Source of the DNA: Corallococcus soli
GTDB lineage: Bacteria; Myxococcota; Myxococcia; Myxococcales; Myxococcaceae
DNA length: 64,000 nucleotides
Direction of reading: 5' to 3'
Assembly: GCF_014930455.1 (NCBI RefSeq)
Contig: NZ_JAAIYO010000016.1
Location: 62,001 to 126,000, forward strand
Each line of letters begins with the position of its first letter. Position 1 is the first letter of the stretch. This document shows positions 38,174-46,858 of the stretch, one piece after another. The notes under the pieces are model-generated. The model saw only the letters and a list, made by a program, of their open reading frames with translations. It was not told the DNA's origin and did not search any database. Position numbers and translations under genes: made by a program.

Positions 38174-41100
38174 TTACGGCTCCACTGGCCGCTGCGTCTG
38201 GTTGGAATCGAGGTAATCCCACGGCCAGGCATCGGCCGACGTGCCCTCCTGCAGGTAGTTCATGGGATGCGCCGGATTGTATTTGTAGCTCTTCTCCATC
38301 TCTCGCTCGAACACGAACATCTGGTAGGCCGTGTACAGGCTGTGCTGGTGGTTCAAGTTGTAGATTCTGGACGGAAGGGGCGCGACGGCACGGGTGGGCA
38401 GCGGCAGCAGTTGGGACTGCCCATCAATGTACGACCGCTTGATCCTCACGGTGAGCAGCGGGGTCACCTCATTGAGCAACCGCTCCAGGTCATCGTTCAC
38501 CGCTTCGTACGTCGCATTGGTGCTCGAGCCGATCTGTCGGTGGTGCTGATGGCTGCTCACCTCGGCGACGTAGAAGTCGCGCAGCGCCTTGAGCGTCCAG
38601 GCCTCGCTTCGGGCCCGGAGAATCGTCTCGCGGCAGCCAAGCGCATGCAGCGCCCACTCGTGGGAGATGATCAGGAGCATGCCGCCCGGATGTGAGGTGG
38701 CCTGTCCCCTCATCGCGATCAGGACGCGGATCCGCACGTCGCGGGCCATGTCGAACCCGGCGAGGTCCCGGGTGAGCTGGAGGAGCGAAATCCAGGTGCC
38801 GCCCGGCGTCGTCGTGTCGGAAGGATCCCTCACCTCAATGATGCACTGGCCATCGAAGCCGTTGGGGGCGGTCGGATGGGCCTCGATGATCAACGGGACC
38901 GCGGCGCTGGGGCCGGAGAAGGGCTCGATGACGGACTGACGGAAGACGCTCGAACTTTCGAGGATCTGCGTCAGTCGGGGGTAGAGCGCCGTGATCTGCG
39001 AGTAGCCCTCGATGAAAGGCCACTCCGTCGCGGGCGGTTGCTCGTCCGAAACCTCCGGGGCGGAGGTCGCGGAGCTGCCGCGCCTGGCACCAGAGCGGTT
39101 GCGCACCGCGACCTGGGATGGACCCACGTCCACCTCCATGCCAGGCGAGCCGCGGACCGCGTCGATGGTCTCCCTCAGGTCCAACTGATCCAGCGGCGAC
39201 GCCTTCGAGCCCGAAGCCACCGACTCGCCGCCGAGCTGTGCGTTCAGCAGTCGCTCCTTCCACTCCTGGTTCTTCGCCGGGGCCCTGGCGACAGGGAAGG
39301 CCTTGTCGATCTGCTCGTTCAGGACGGCGGAGTTGCGGCTGCTCTGGGCCGACATCGCGAGCTTCGTGGCCATCTCCCCGAAGGCCCGCGCGGTCTCCTG
39401 GTTGGAGGTCATCGCCGCCAGGGCGTTCTTCTGGTTCTGGTCCAGGCCCGTCAGGTTGGCGAAGGGGCTCACCTGACCGAGCGCGGTCAGTAGCGAACCC
39501 ACCCCCGTGGGATCCGGCGCGGCCGGTGCGTTCTGGATGTTGACGATGGGCTGCGGGAGCGAGGTGGGCGTGGTGCTCTGCGGCGTCTGGTAGCGGCTGT
39601 CCGTGCTCACCGGGTTGATGGCGGTGGGCTCGTCCGTGGGCGACTGCTCCCATCTCCAGAAGCGCGTGTCATCAATGCGCTCGCAGGCGTTGCAGGCGCC
39701 GCGCACGGCCTCCGCGAAGACTCCGGGCGTGGGCACGCTCAGGCGGAAGACGGAGCCCTGGCCCCCTTCGCGCTCGGCCTCCGTCTGGTAGTGCTCCAGC
39801 AGCGAGGCATGGGCAATGGCCCCACTGCCGCTCTGGTCCGGGGTGCCCATCTCATAGGTGGGGTCCAGGTTGAGGCCACGGGCCACCGGGAAGACGAGGG
39901 AGTTGCCCGCGACCCCCAGCAGCCGGTTCTCCACCAGCGAGGCCAGGGAGCGGCCCAGCACCCCGCGTTGCGCGTAGATGGAGTTGAAGTCGTCCTGCGC
40001 CAGATGGATGCGGTCCAGCATCATGTACCGACGGTGCGGTGTGATGCCGTGGCACCAGATGGTGTGGTGGTAGTACTCGAGATTCTCCTGGTTGAGATGG
40101 TCCCTGAGCTGCTGGGCCAGCCGTTGATCCTCCTGCCAGGGGTTGCGCTGCTCCTCGGGCTTCATGGGCGTGGGCAGGTAGATTTGATCCGCGAAGCCAA
40201 TGTCGTTGCGGATGGCCTGGTCATTTACCAGCGTCCCGCTGAAGTGGGGCGTGCGGTAGCGCAGCGTGCCCCGGTCGAGCACGGCGAAGCTGCCCGACAG
40301 GCTCACGCTGGGGGCGCTCAGCCGCAGCCCGACAATCTGATTGCGCTTGAGGTCCGCGGGGGTGCCGGAGAAGGGCTGCTGGGCCACCCCGGCCTTGAGC
40401 GCCTTCATGTCCGTGGTCCGCGTGGAGCGCACGGAGACGGTCAACGGCCGGCCCGGGGCGTAGTCGGTGAGCAGGGTGCAGTCCAGCCGCAGGTCCTTCA
40501 CCGTCGTCCCGTTCGCGAGGATGGCCTCGAAGCGAAGCTGCTCGACGAAGTTGCGGGCGAGCGCGGGGGCGTGTTGCGTCTGGAAGGCGCGCTCCCGCTC
40601 CTCGATGGAGAGCTTGAGGAACAGGTTGCGGATGCCGTGGATGTCCAGCCCCAAGAAGATGTGGCTCAGGGTGGCCCAGGCGGCCGCGTCAATTGTCCCA
40701 TCCGGTTGATCCGCCGGACGGCTCAGCGTCAGGCGGAGCTGGAGCTCACCGGAGAACTCCTCGATGGACTCCTCGCTGAAGGGAAGGAACGTCACCGCGC
40801 CGGAGGGCTCCACGCGGCGGGGGAAGTCCGTGCCCTGGTAGTTCCGGGCAATGCGCTCCAGCGCGTCGAACCCCCGGCGCAGCTCCTGTCCCCGGGTCGT
40901 GTCCCCGGAGTAGAGCAGGTGCTCGGACAGGCACTCGCGCCAGCGCAGGATCTTCGCGTCCGTGAAGAGGCTCATCATCAAGGGGACGAAGAGACACTCC
41001 TGGACGTCCACCACCTGCTGCTCGATGACGAAGTGCCGGAGGATTTCAAAGTACTGGATGGTCAGCGCGTGGCAGTGATTGTGGTTGGCCACCACCTCGG

Positions 41101-43072
41101 TCTGCACGGAGAGCGATTCGCCCTGCTTCGCGCTGGTGACGACGGTGGCGCGCTGGCTGCGCACGGAGGACGTGGCCTGCATGGTGGCGTCACGCAGCCG
41201 GTTGTGCAGGCTGGACGTCATGTCGCGGGTGTTGTCCTGCCACGCGGAGGATGTCCCCGAGCCGCCGGAGATGCTGAAGCCGGTCGACAGCCCCACGGCC
41301 ACGCCGTTCTTGCTGCCGCTGCCAGCGCCTCCCAGGCCGAAGGAGAAGCCTCGCGTCTTGGCCGAGCTGCCACCCCGCATGGATTCCTGGACGGTCCCGC
41401 TGAGGATTTCGTCGATGTCGCGGTCTCGCGACAGGCTGTGCGTCAAACCCTCTTCGACCACCGTGGCCTCGTCGCGCGAGGCCCCGTCCTCCCGGTTCCA
41501 GTCGTAGATGGCGAGCTGCTTCTTCTGACCGGGGGCCAGCGGCAGGGAGTAGAGCAGGTCTCCCATCGAGTAGCCGTCCGCCTTGAAGGTCTGCTTGAAG
41601 TGGAGCACGTGGCCATGCGCCAGCGAGACGGCCTGATACAGCTCGTAGTCGTTGGCGTCGTCGTCCCAGCGCAGGGGGTTCTTGGTCCCCAGCGTCTGTC
41701 TCAAGGTGCGGTGGAGATGACGGGCGTAGCCGACCGGGTCGGAGGTGTCGCCATTCCACTCCCAGGCAGGCGCTTCGCGGATGGGGACGAGCTGGCCGCG
41801 CGGATCCGTGGTGCGGACGATGGCGTAGTGGCTGAACTCCTCCAGCGTCCGGTTGGGGACGGTGAAGTTGACGCAGGAGCCACCGATGTCCTGCGAGTAG
41901 CTGGACGCGTTGGCGACGAGCTCCTCCGTGCCCGGCAGGCGCGGGGTCGGGTCATGGCAGGCGCAGTCGTCTTCACCGCCGCCATCCTCGGCCGCGGTCC
42001 CTGTCTCGACGACCAGCAGGGTGAACGCGGGGAACGTGCCATCCGCGTTGAGCGCGATGGGGAGTTCGTCCTCGGGACGGGAGGAGACCACCGCGTGGGC
42101 CGCGAGGAATGGCTCGTTGGGGACCACCACGGAGAAGTTGCCGCTGCTGTGCGTGGTGACCGCGGCGAGGGAGATCTTCAGCGGGGGGCTCGTCCCGTCT
42201 CCGCGCAGGGCCTGGAAGAGGATCTGCTGCCGCTTCAGCGCCCTGCCCGTGGGGTCCACCAGGCGTCCCTTGAGGACACGCGTGGCTGGCGTGGCACTGG
42301 AGCCTGGCACGAGGACGATGGGCGAGAACGGCTCCACCTGCACCTTCACCACCGCCAGCTTCGCCGCCTGGCTCACGGTGAGGTGCATGGGTGAGATGAG
42401 CCGGGTGGGCAGGCCGTTGGGGGTGCGCACCACGAAGGTGAGGGGGCTGGTGGAGAAGCGGCCGGTGACGGCGAAGTCCAGTTGGAAGGCGCCCGTGGGG
42501 CCCAGCAGGCGCTCCTGGTGGATGGGCGTGACCTCGCTGTCTCCGGCGATGGTGTCCGGACAGGAGACCTCCAGGGTGTACCCGGTGACCGGGCCGGCGG
42601 AGCTCTCCACCGCGCCCTGAATGGAGATGAACTCCACCACCTGCTTTGGCATCGCCGCGGTGACCTGGCGGGTCTGCTCGGAGGCCTCCAGCGTGGCCCG
42701 GGAAGCCGACGCAGGCTCCATGGCCGTCGTGACCTGCGTGCGCTGAGCCCCCTTCACCACGGGAGCGCGCGCGGGCAACTGGAGGATGACGAGCCGGTTC
42801 GCTTCCGCGGACTTGGTCTCCGCGACCAGCACCGCATTCAGCGCGGCCTTGTCGGCGAAGGTGTGCTCCACGACGGGGGTCCCCTCGATGAGCACATAGA
42901 GCGAAAGGGGGAAGGGAAGCGCGGAGGCCGTGAGCTTCTGGAAGAAGAACTCACCCTGAGGGCCGGTGAGCTCCGCGGTGAAGAGCGGCGCTTTGGGCGT
43001 CTGACCCAGCAGCAACGTGCAGGCTTCCAGGTTGCTGGGTTCCGAGGTTTCTAGCTGTCCGTAAAGTTTCAT
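38174..43072 (-). CDS. Giant protein of unknown function (1632 residues)
   Basis: No signal peptide. The first 370 residues look like repeated beta domains of the carboxypeptidase-regulatory type (TGPQGEFFFQKLTASALPF, LLGPTGAFQLDFAVTG, RLVDPTGRALKRQQILFQA). Then comes a Cys motif (DDCACHDPTPRLP) and SYSQDIGGSCVNFTVPNRTL, a region with APGQKKQLAIYDWNREDGAS, and near residues 565-610 a Gly/Ser-rich amphipathic stretch (GFSFGLGGAGSG, GVAVGLSTGFSISGGSG) that could insert into a membrane. The C-terminal 400 residues have no recognised enzyme; SHEWALH is not a true HExxH. ATG at 43072; a TTG at 43141 is less likely. GC is somewhat below neighbours. Possibly a surface or toxin-like protein; I cannot assign a function. 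Confidence 0.75.
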   Translation of the reverse strand: MKLYGQLETSEPSNLEACTLLLGQTPKAPLFTAELTGPQGEFFFQKLTASALPFPLSLYVLIEGTPVVEHTFADKAALNAVLVAETKSAEANRLVILQLPARAPVVKGAQRTQVTTAMEPASASRATLEASEQTRQVTAAMPKQVVEFISIQGAVESSAGPVTGYTLEVSCPDTIAGDSEVTPIHQERLLGPTGAFQLDFAVTGRFSTSPLTFVVRTPNGLPTRLISPMHLTVSQAAKLAVVKVQVEPFSPIVLVPGSSATPATRVLKGRLVDPTGRALKRQQILFQALRGDGTSPPLKISLAAVTTHSSGNFSVVVPNEPFLAAHAVVSSRPEDELPIALNADGTFPAFTLLVVETGTAAEDGGGEDDCACHDPTPRLPGTEELVANASSYSQDIGGSCVNFTVPNRTLEEFSHYAIVRTTDPRGQLVPIREAPAWEWNGDTSDPVGYARHLHRTLRQTLGTKNPLRWDDDANDYELYQAVSLAHGHVLHFKQTFKADGYSMGDLLYSLPLAPGQKKQLAIYDWNREDGASRDEATVVEEGLTHSLSRDRDIDEILSGTVQESMRGGSSAKTRGFSFGLGGAGSGSKNGVAVGLSTGFSISGGSGTSSAWQDNTRDMTSSLHNRLRDATMQATSSVRSQRATVVTSAKQGESLSVQTEVVANHNHCHALTIQYFEILRHFVIEQQVVDVQECLFVPLMMSLFTDAKILRWRECLSEHLLYSGDTTRGQELRRGFDALERIARNYQGTDFPRRVEPSGAVTFLPFSEESIEEFSGELQLRLTLSRPADQPDGTIDAAAWATLSHIFLGLDIHGIRNLFLKLSIEERERAFQTQHAPALARNFVEQLRFEAILANGTTVKDLRLDCTLLTDYAPGRPLTVSVRSTRTTDMKALKAGVAQQPFSGTPADLKRNQIVGLRLSAPSVSLSGSFAVLDRGTLRYRTPHFSGTLVNDQAIRNDIGFADQIYLPTPMKPEEQRNPWQEDQRLAQQLRDHLNQENLEYYHHTIWCHGITPHRRYMMLDRIHLAQDDFNSIYAQRGVLGRSLASLVENRLLGVAGNSLVFPVARGLNLDPTYEMGTPDQSGSGAIAHASLLEHYQTEAEREGGQGSVFRLSVPTPGVFAEAVRGACNACERIDDTRFWRWEQSPTDEPTAINPVSTDSRYQTPQSTTPTSLPQPIVNIQNAPAAPDPTGVGSLLTALGQVSPFANLTGLDQNQKNALAAMTSNQETARAFGEMATKLAMSAQSSRNSAVLNEQIDKAFPVARAPAKNQEWKERLLNAQLGGESVASGSKASPLDQLDLRETIDAVRGSPGMEVDVGPSQVAVRNRSGARRGSSATSAPEVSDEQPPATEWPFIEGYSQITALYPRLTQILESSSVFRQSVIEPFSGPSAAVPLIIEAHPTAPNGFDGQCIIEVRDPSDTTTPGGTWISLLQLTRDLAGFDMARDVRIRVLIAMRGQATSHPGGMLLIISHEWALHALGCRETILRARSEAWTLKALRDFYVAEVSSHQHHRQIGSSTNATYEAVNDDLERLLNEVTPLLTVRIKRSYIDGQSQLLPLPTRAVAPLPSRIYNLNHQHSLYTAYQMFVFEREMEKSYKYNPAHPMNYLQEGTSADAWPWDYLDSNQTQRPVEP

Positions 43073-43084
43073 TGGCGCATGAAT

Positions 43085-43141
43085 TGTTTCTGGAGCGCAC
43101 AGTGAAAGATACAACAATTTGAGTTCAAACCTGTTTATCAA
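43085..43141 (-). promoter_or_regulatory. AT-rich promoter region of the giant gene
   Basis: On the minus strand TTGATA (ending the AT-rich block at about 43136-43141) resembles a -35. A 12-bp palindrome TTTGA-AC-TCAAA lies at 43118-43129. The -10 is unclear. The block is the most AT-rich in the window. Confidence 0.4.
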
Positions 43142-43318
43142 AGGGTGAGAAATGTTTCAGGCAGGCCCCTCCTGGGGCACTCACGCGCGGTTGACGGAGT
43201 GTCAACCGCGCCTGTTACATGGCGTGGCTGCGATTGAAGTCCAGACGTCCCGCGGAGGGCTGTCATCCGCCTGCCTGCCCCTGCTGAGTCGCCCTGGGGA
43301 TGCAGCGCCTGTCGCAGT

Positions 43319-44830
43319 TCAAGAGGTCCTGAGCGCGGACGACTGGCGGAGGAAGGGCATCCTCCGGGGAAGTCTCTTCGCCCAGAAGGACTCCACCGAG
43401 CGGTGGAACAGGCGGAGCAGCGGTGCTCCGGGCCTGCCCTCCAGGGCGGCCAGCTCCACCGCTGACCGCTCAAGCAGCGCCCGGGCCCGCTGATGCTCGG
43501 CGAGCACCCAGGCCCGCCCGGCTTCGGAGGCGAGCAGGACGTCGAGGCTCGCGGGGTCATGGCCACTGGCGCGCACCTCCTCCGCGACGTCGGCGGGCAC
43601 GTTGAAGAGGCCCTGCGCCAGGTCCTCGCGCAGGTCGCGCATCACGGAGCACCAGCCCAGCACCGCGAGCAGGGACGGGGCTTCTTCCGCTCGCACGCGC
43701 GCATCCGCGACGTGCAGCATCAGGTCCACCGACAGGCGGAAGGTGGCCGCATGGTGCGCCTGGAGCGCGGCCGCGTCCCACCAGCGACCATCGCGCACCC
43801 GCTCGCGGTCCTTCTGCATCGTGCGCACCAGTTCGAGCACCTGCGCGCGGGCCCGGTCATCGGACAGCTCCGTGAGCAGGACCCGTCCCAGCGTTGTCGC
43901 GGTGTCGTGGAACTCGGGCGATGCCCCGGGCACATGGGGCGCGCCGGTCTCCAGTCGCACGAGGAGCGCGTCGATGTGCTCCAGCGGCTCGCCTTCCACG
44001 GGACGGTCCCCATCCAGCACGTCGTCCACGAGTTGGAGAAAGCAGAACCCCGCCCGCGCCCTGCGTGCCTTGCGCCAGCGCCCCACGGACTGCTGGTACA
44101 GCGCCAGCGCGATGAGTCCGTAGCGCGGGTGCCGGCGTGCGAAGCGGTACATCTCCCGCGCGCAGAGCGCCTCCACCCGCACGGCCTCGATGAACCCTGC
44201 CTCCCGGGCCCGGGGCGCCACGACGCGCCACGTCCCCCAGGCCAGCAGCGCTCCGGCGAACACGTCCACCAGATGGTGCTCGTGGATGAGCAGCGTGGAC
44301 GCCGCGATGGCCAGGGCCCACAGCGCGAACACCGCGCGGGCCACCGGCCCCGAACGCTCACCGTAGGCAATGGCCGCGGTGCAGGCGAAGGCGACGTGGA
44401 GCGAGGGCAGGTAGTTGCGCTCCAGGTTCATCGTGTCCGCGAGGTGGAAGACCTGCGTCCAGCCGCCCGTCACGGCGCGCGGTGGCCACGCGACCTCGAC
44501 GGGAAGGACGAGGAAGCAGAGCGCGCCCAGCACGGTCTCCGCGCACAGCGCCAGCGCGAAGGGGAGCATCCGCCGCCACGTCCGGAAGATGAACAGGGAC
44601 AGCAACAGCAGCACGTCCATGCTGACGTAGACGGCCGCCCAGCCGGGGATGAACGGGATGTGCTGCTCGAAGGGCAGGTCCACCCGCAGGCCGCCGGCAT
44701 AGAAGCCCGTCACCCAGCTCGCGCCCCCGTAGACCGCCAGGAAGAACAGCGTGAAGCCGAGCGCGAGCGCCCCCGTGCGCTTCAGCTCCCCGGACGCCGG
44801 CCACCCGAGGAGCGCGGGGGATTCGCTCAT
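43319..44830 (-). CDS. Fusion of PAP2-type membrane phosphatase and squalene/phytoene synthase-like domain
   Basis: A 503-residue protein. Residues 20-205 are an integral-membrane PAP2 domain with five or six helices and the catalytic PSLH (142-145) and H183-H186/D189 (IHEHHLVDV). From about 225 a soluble all-helical class I isoprenoid synthase follows. Both Asp-rich motifs are kept: DDVLD (269-273, in LQLVDDVLDGD) and DLRED (399-403, in MRDLREDLAQGLFNVP), the usual metal-binding pairs of squalene and phytoene synthases. The ATG overlaps the desaturase stop (ATGA). I infer head-to-head prenyl transfer or a related diphosphate reaction, with the PAP2 part removing phosphate or building a lipid head group. 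Confidence 0.8.
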   Translation of the reverse strand: MSESPALLGWPASGELKRTGALALGFTLFFLAVYGGASWVTGFYAGGLRVDLPFEQHIPFIPGWAAVYVSMDVLLLLSLFIFRTWRRMLPFALALCAETVLGALCFLVLPVEVAWPPRAVTGGWTQVFHLADTMNLERNYLPSLHVAFACTAAIAYGERSGPVARAVFALWALAIAASTLLIHEHHLVDVFAGALLAWGTWRVVAPRAREAGFIEAVRVEALCAREMYRFARRHPRYGLIALALYQQSVGRWRKARRARAGFCFLQLVDDVLDGDRPVEGEPLEHIDALLVRLETGAPHVPGASPEFHDTATTLGRVLLTELSDDRARAQVLELVRTMQKDRERVRDGRWWDAAALQAHHAATFRLSVDLMLHVADARVRAEEAPSLLAVLGWCSVMRDLREDLAQGLFNVPADVAEEVRASGHDPASLDVLLASEAGRAWVLAEHQRARALLERSAVELAALEGRPGAPLLRLFHRSVESFWAKRLPRRMPFLRQSSALRTS

Positions 44831-45738
44831 GGCGCCTTCTCCGGCAACGGTCGCGGCCCCCGCCACATCGACAGCCAGATGCGCAGGAACCCCGGGCGCG
44901 GGACGCGCTCATCCACGTAGCGGCCCAGGTAGAGCCAGGGCACCTGGGGATGCGCGTGATGGGCCCGGTGGTAGTGGTAGTTGAGGAACACCCAGCGCAC
45001 CGGCGCGGCGACCCGCAGGTCCCAGGCGCCTTCGCGCACGTCCAGCGGGGACCACGCGTGGTCCGCGTACTGGAGCGAACTCCAGTTCACCGCGAACGCC
45101 GCGTAGCACAGCGCCCAGCCTCCCAACGTCAGGTCCAGCGCGTACGCCAGCCCCGCCTGCACGGCCACCATCCACACGACCTCGGCGCGGATGGCGCCGC
45201 CCGGTGCCTCCTCCAGCCGCCCCAGGTACGCGTCCGCGCCGGTCTGCTCCCCGTAGCGCGTGCCCGTGCCTCGCAGCCGCTTCAGCAACCCCGGCGCGAG
45301 CGCGAACACGAGCGCCCCCACCGGCACGAACACCCAGTAGATGCCGGTGAGGATGGCGTACCACTGCGCGCGCTTGAGCCAGCGGTGGTCGCCCGGGCGC
45401 AGGTAGTCGAACTGCTCGCGGTCCGTGCGGTTGTGGCGGTGGTGCGTCAGGTGGAAGGCGCGCTGCAACGTGAACGACGTCGGGAAGAACGTCGCCGCCA
45501 GGCGCCCGAGCCCGTTGTTCACGCGCTTCGACGGATGCAGCACGCCGTGCGTCGCTTCGTGCAACAGCGAGAACACCGTGTTGTTCACGTAGGAGAACAC
45601 CCCGGCCGCCACCAGTCGCACCGCCAGTCCTTCCGCGTGCGACGCCGTCCACAGGCACAGCGCCCCCGCGCCCATCGCCGCGGCGAGCAGGACCGCGTTG
45701 AGCGCGGCCGGGATGGGCGGGGCGTCATCGGCGCGCAT
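44827..45738 (-). CDS. Membrane fatty acid desaturase
   Basis: A 303-residue di-iron membrane enzyme. The three histidine boxes are HEATH (60-64), HLTHHRH (96-102) and HYHRAHH near residue 265, on a four-helix membrane core. It inserts a double bond in (or hydroxylates) a lipid chain or terpenoid. The ATG at 45738 overlaps the end of the Rieske gene by 14 bases, and its stop overlaps the next start by four, so it is the middle gene of a tight operon. The Rieske protein may act on the same lipid. Confidence 0.88.
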   Translation of the reverse strand: MRADDAPPIPAALNAVLLAAAMGAGALCLWTASHAEGLAVRLVAAGVFSYVNNTVFSLLHEATHGVLHPSKRVNNGLGRLAATFFPTSFTLQRAFHLTHHRHNRTDREQFDYLRPGDHRWLKRAQWYAILTGIYWVFVPVGALVFALAPGLLKRLRGTGTRYGEQTGADAYLGRLEEAPGGAIRAEVVWMVAVQAGLAYALDLTLGGWALCYAAFAVNWSSLQYADHAWSPLDVREGAWDLRVAAPVRWVFLNYHYHRAHHAHPQVPWLYLGRYVDERVPRPGFLRIWLSMWRGPRPLPEKAP

Positions 45739-46711
45739 CGGCCGGGTCCTCGGGCAGCCCGATGGCGAAGTCTAGCAACTGGCGCATCACCGGATCCGCG
45801 GTCGCCGTGGCGACGTTGAAGCGCATCCCGTCCAGCACGAACAGGTCGCGGCGCAGGAACGACGTGTAGAGCCACCGCGACACCCCGAGCGCCAGCGCCG
45901 CCGCGCCCGGGACACGCCCCCTTCGCGCGGCGACGGCGAGCCGCACCGACACCCCTTCCGCCACCGGCGTCAGGGCCGCGAGCAGCAAGCCCCGCGCCCG
46001 GCCCAGGTCGCTCTGCACCGACATCAACGTGCCCCCGTGCAGCATGAGCGTCACGCGGATGCGGTTGCCCGACAGCGCCTTCATCACCCGGTCGCTCGCC
46101 CCGGTGCCGATGACCCGCGACGTGTAGCGCAGCCGCAGCGTGAACGGATCCGGCGTGTCCAGCGTGGGCACGTCCCACAGCTCCCGGTGGTGCACCGTGC
46201 GCAGGTGCTCCAGGTCGAACGAGTTCGCCGCGAGCGGCAGCCACGGACAGCGCACCGTCACCGGCTCGCCCACGCTCCACACGTGCTCCGGGCCGCCCAC
46301 GTCCGGCGGTGGGAAGAGCGCCGTGGGGCCGTTGAAGACCAGCACCCCCCCGAAGCGCTCCTCCGCCGGGAAGGCGCGAGGACCCGGCAGGTGGGATACG
46401 TCCCCCTGGCCCGGCACGGCGCGGCACCGGCCCGCCCCGTCGAAGCTCCAGTGGTGCAGGGGGCAGCGCAACAGCTCGCCCTGGACGGTGCCGTGCTTCA
46501 GGTGGGCCCCCAGGTGGGGACAGTGCGCCTCCAGCGCGTGCACCCGGCCCGACGCGCTCCGGAACACCACCAGCTCCCGCCCGCCCACCTGCACACCCCT
46601 CGTCTGGCCCCGCCGCAGTGACGCGGAAGGACCCACGAGGTACCAGGAGCGCGGACACACGGGCCCGGGGAGGCGTGCCACATCCTCCCCGGCCGGCACG
46701 GGGACAGCCAT
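45725..46711 (-). CDS. Rieske-type non-haem iron oxygenase
   Basis: A 328-residue protein. The N-terminal Rieske [2Fe-2S] centre is C64-x-H66 and C83-x2-H86 (EAHCPHLGAH, LRCPLHHW). The C-terminal catalytic domain has DLEHLRTVHHRELWD, the usual Asp/His mononuclear iron site. It resembles the DAF-36/KshA class acting on sterol-like or lipid substrates. No separate reductase or ferredoxin is encoded nearby, so electrons must come from elsewhere. ATG at 46711. First gene of the operon with the desaturase and the PAP2/isoprenoid synthase fusion; divergent from the cyclic-nucleotide-binding gene. Confidence 0.85.
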   Translation of the reverse strand: MAVPVPAGEDVARLPGPVCPRSWYLVGPSASLRRGQTRGVQVGGRELVVFRSASGRVHALEAHCPHLGAHLKHGTVQGELLRCPLHHWSFDGAGRCRAVPGQGDVSHLPGPRAFPAEERFGGVLVFNGPTALFPPPDVGGPEHVWSVGEPVTVRCPWLPLAANSFDLEHLRTVHHRELWDVPTLDTPDPFTLRLRYTSRVIGTGASDRVMKALSGNRIRVTLMLHGGTLMSVQSDLGRARGLLLAALTPVAEGVSVRLAVAARRGRVPGAAALALGVSRWLYTSFLRRDLFVLDGMRFNVATATADPVMRQLLDFAIGLPEDPADARR

Positions 46712-46858
46712 GGCCCGGACCCTAGCGGACCCGGTGTCCCTTGGGCCACGGGAGGATGGTGGAGTGGTAGCTTTGCGCCCGGGTTCCTGTTTAGTCAGGA
46801 CGCTGGCGGAACCGGGCACGTCGTCCGAGGCGGTGCGGGTCCGGGAAGGGAAGGCGAC

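Noticed and set aside
38174-39653. Possible HExxH metalloprotease at SHEWALH in the giant protein
   Set aside because: The spacing is His-Glu-x3-His, not HExxH, and no third ligand was seen.
39791-42394. 867-residue plus-strand open frame
   Set aside because: Antisense to the giant gene. The translation is rich in Arg, Gly and Val with no recognisable motif.
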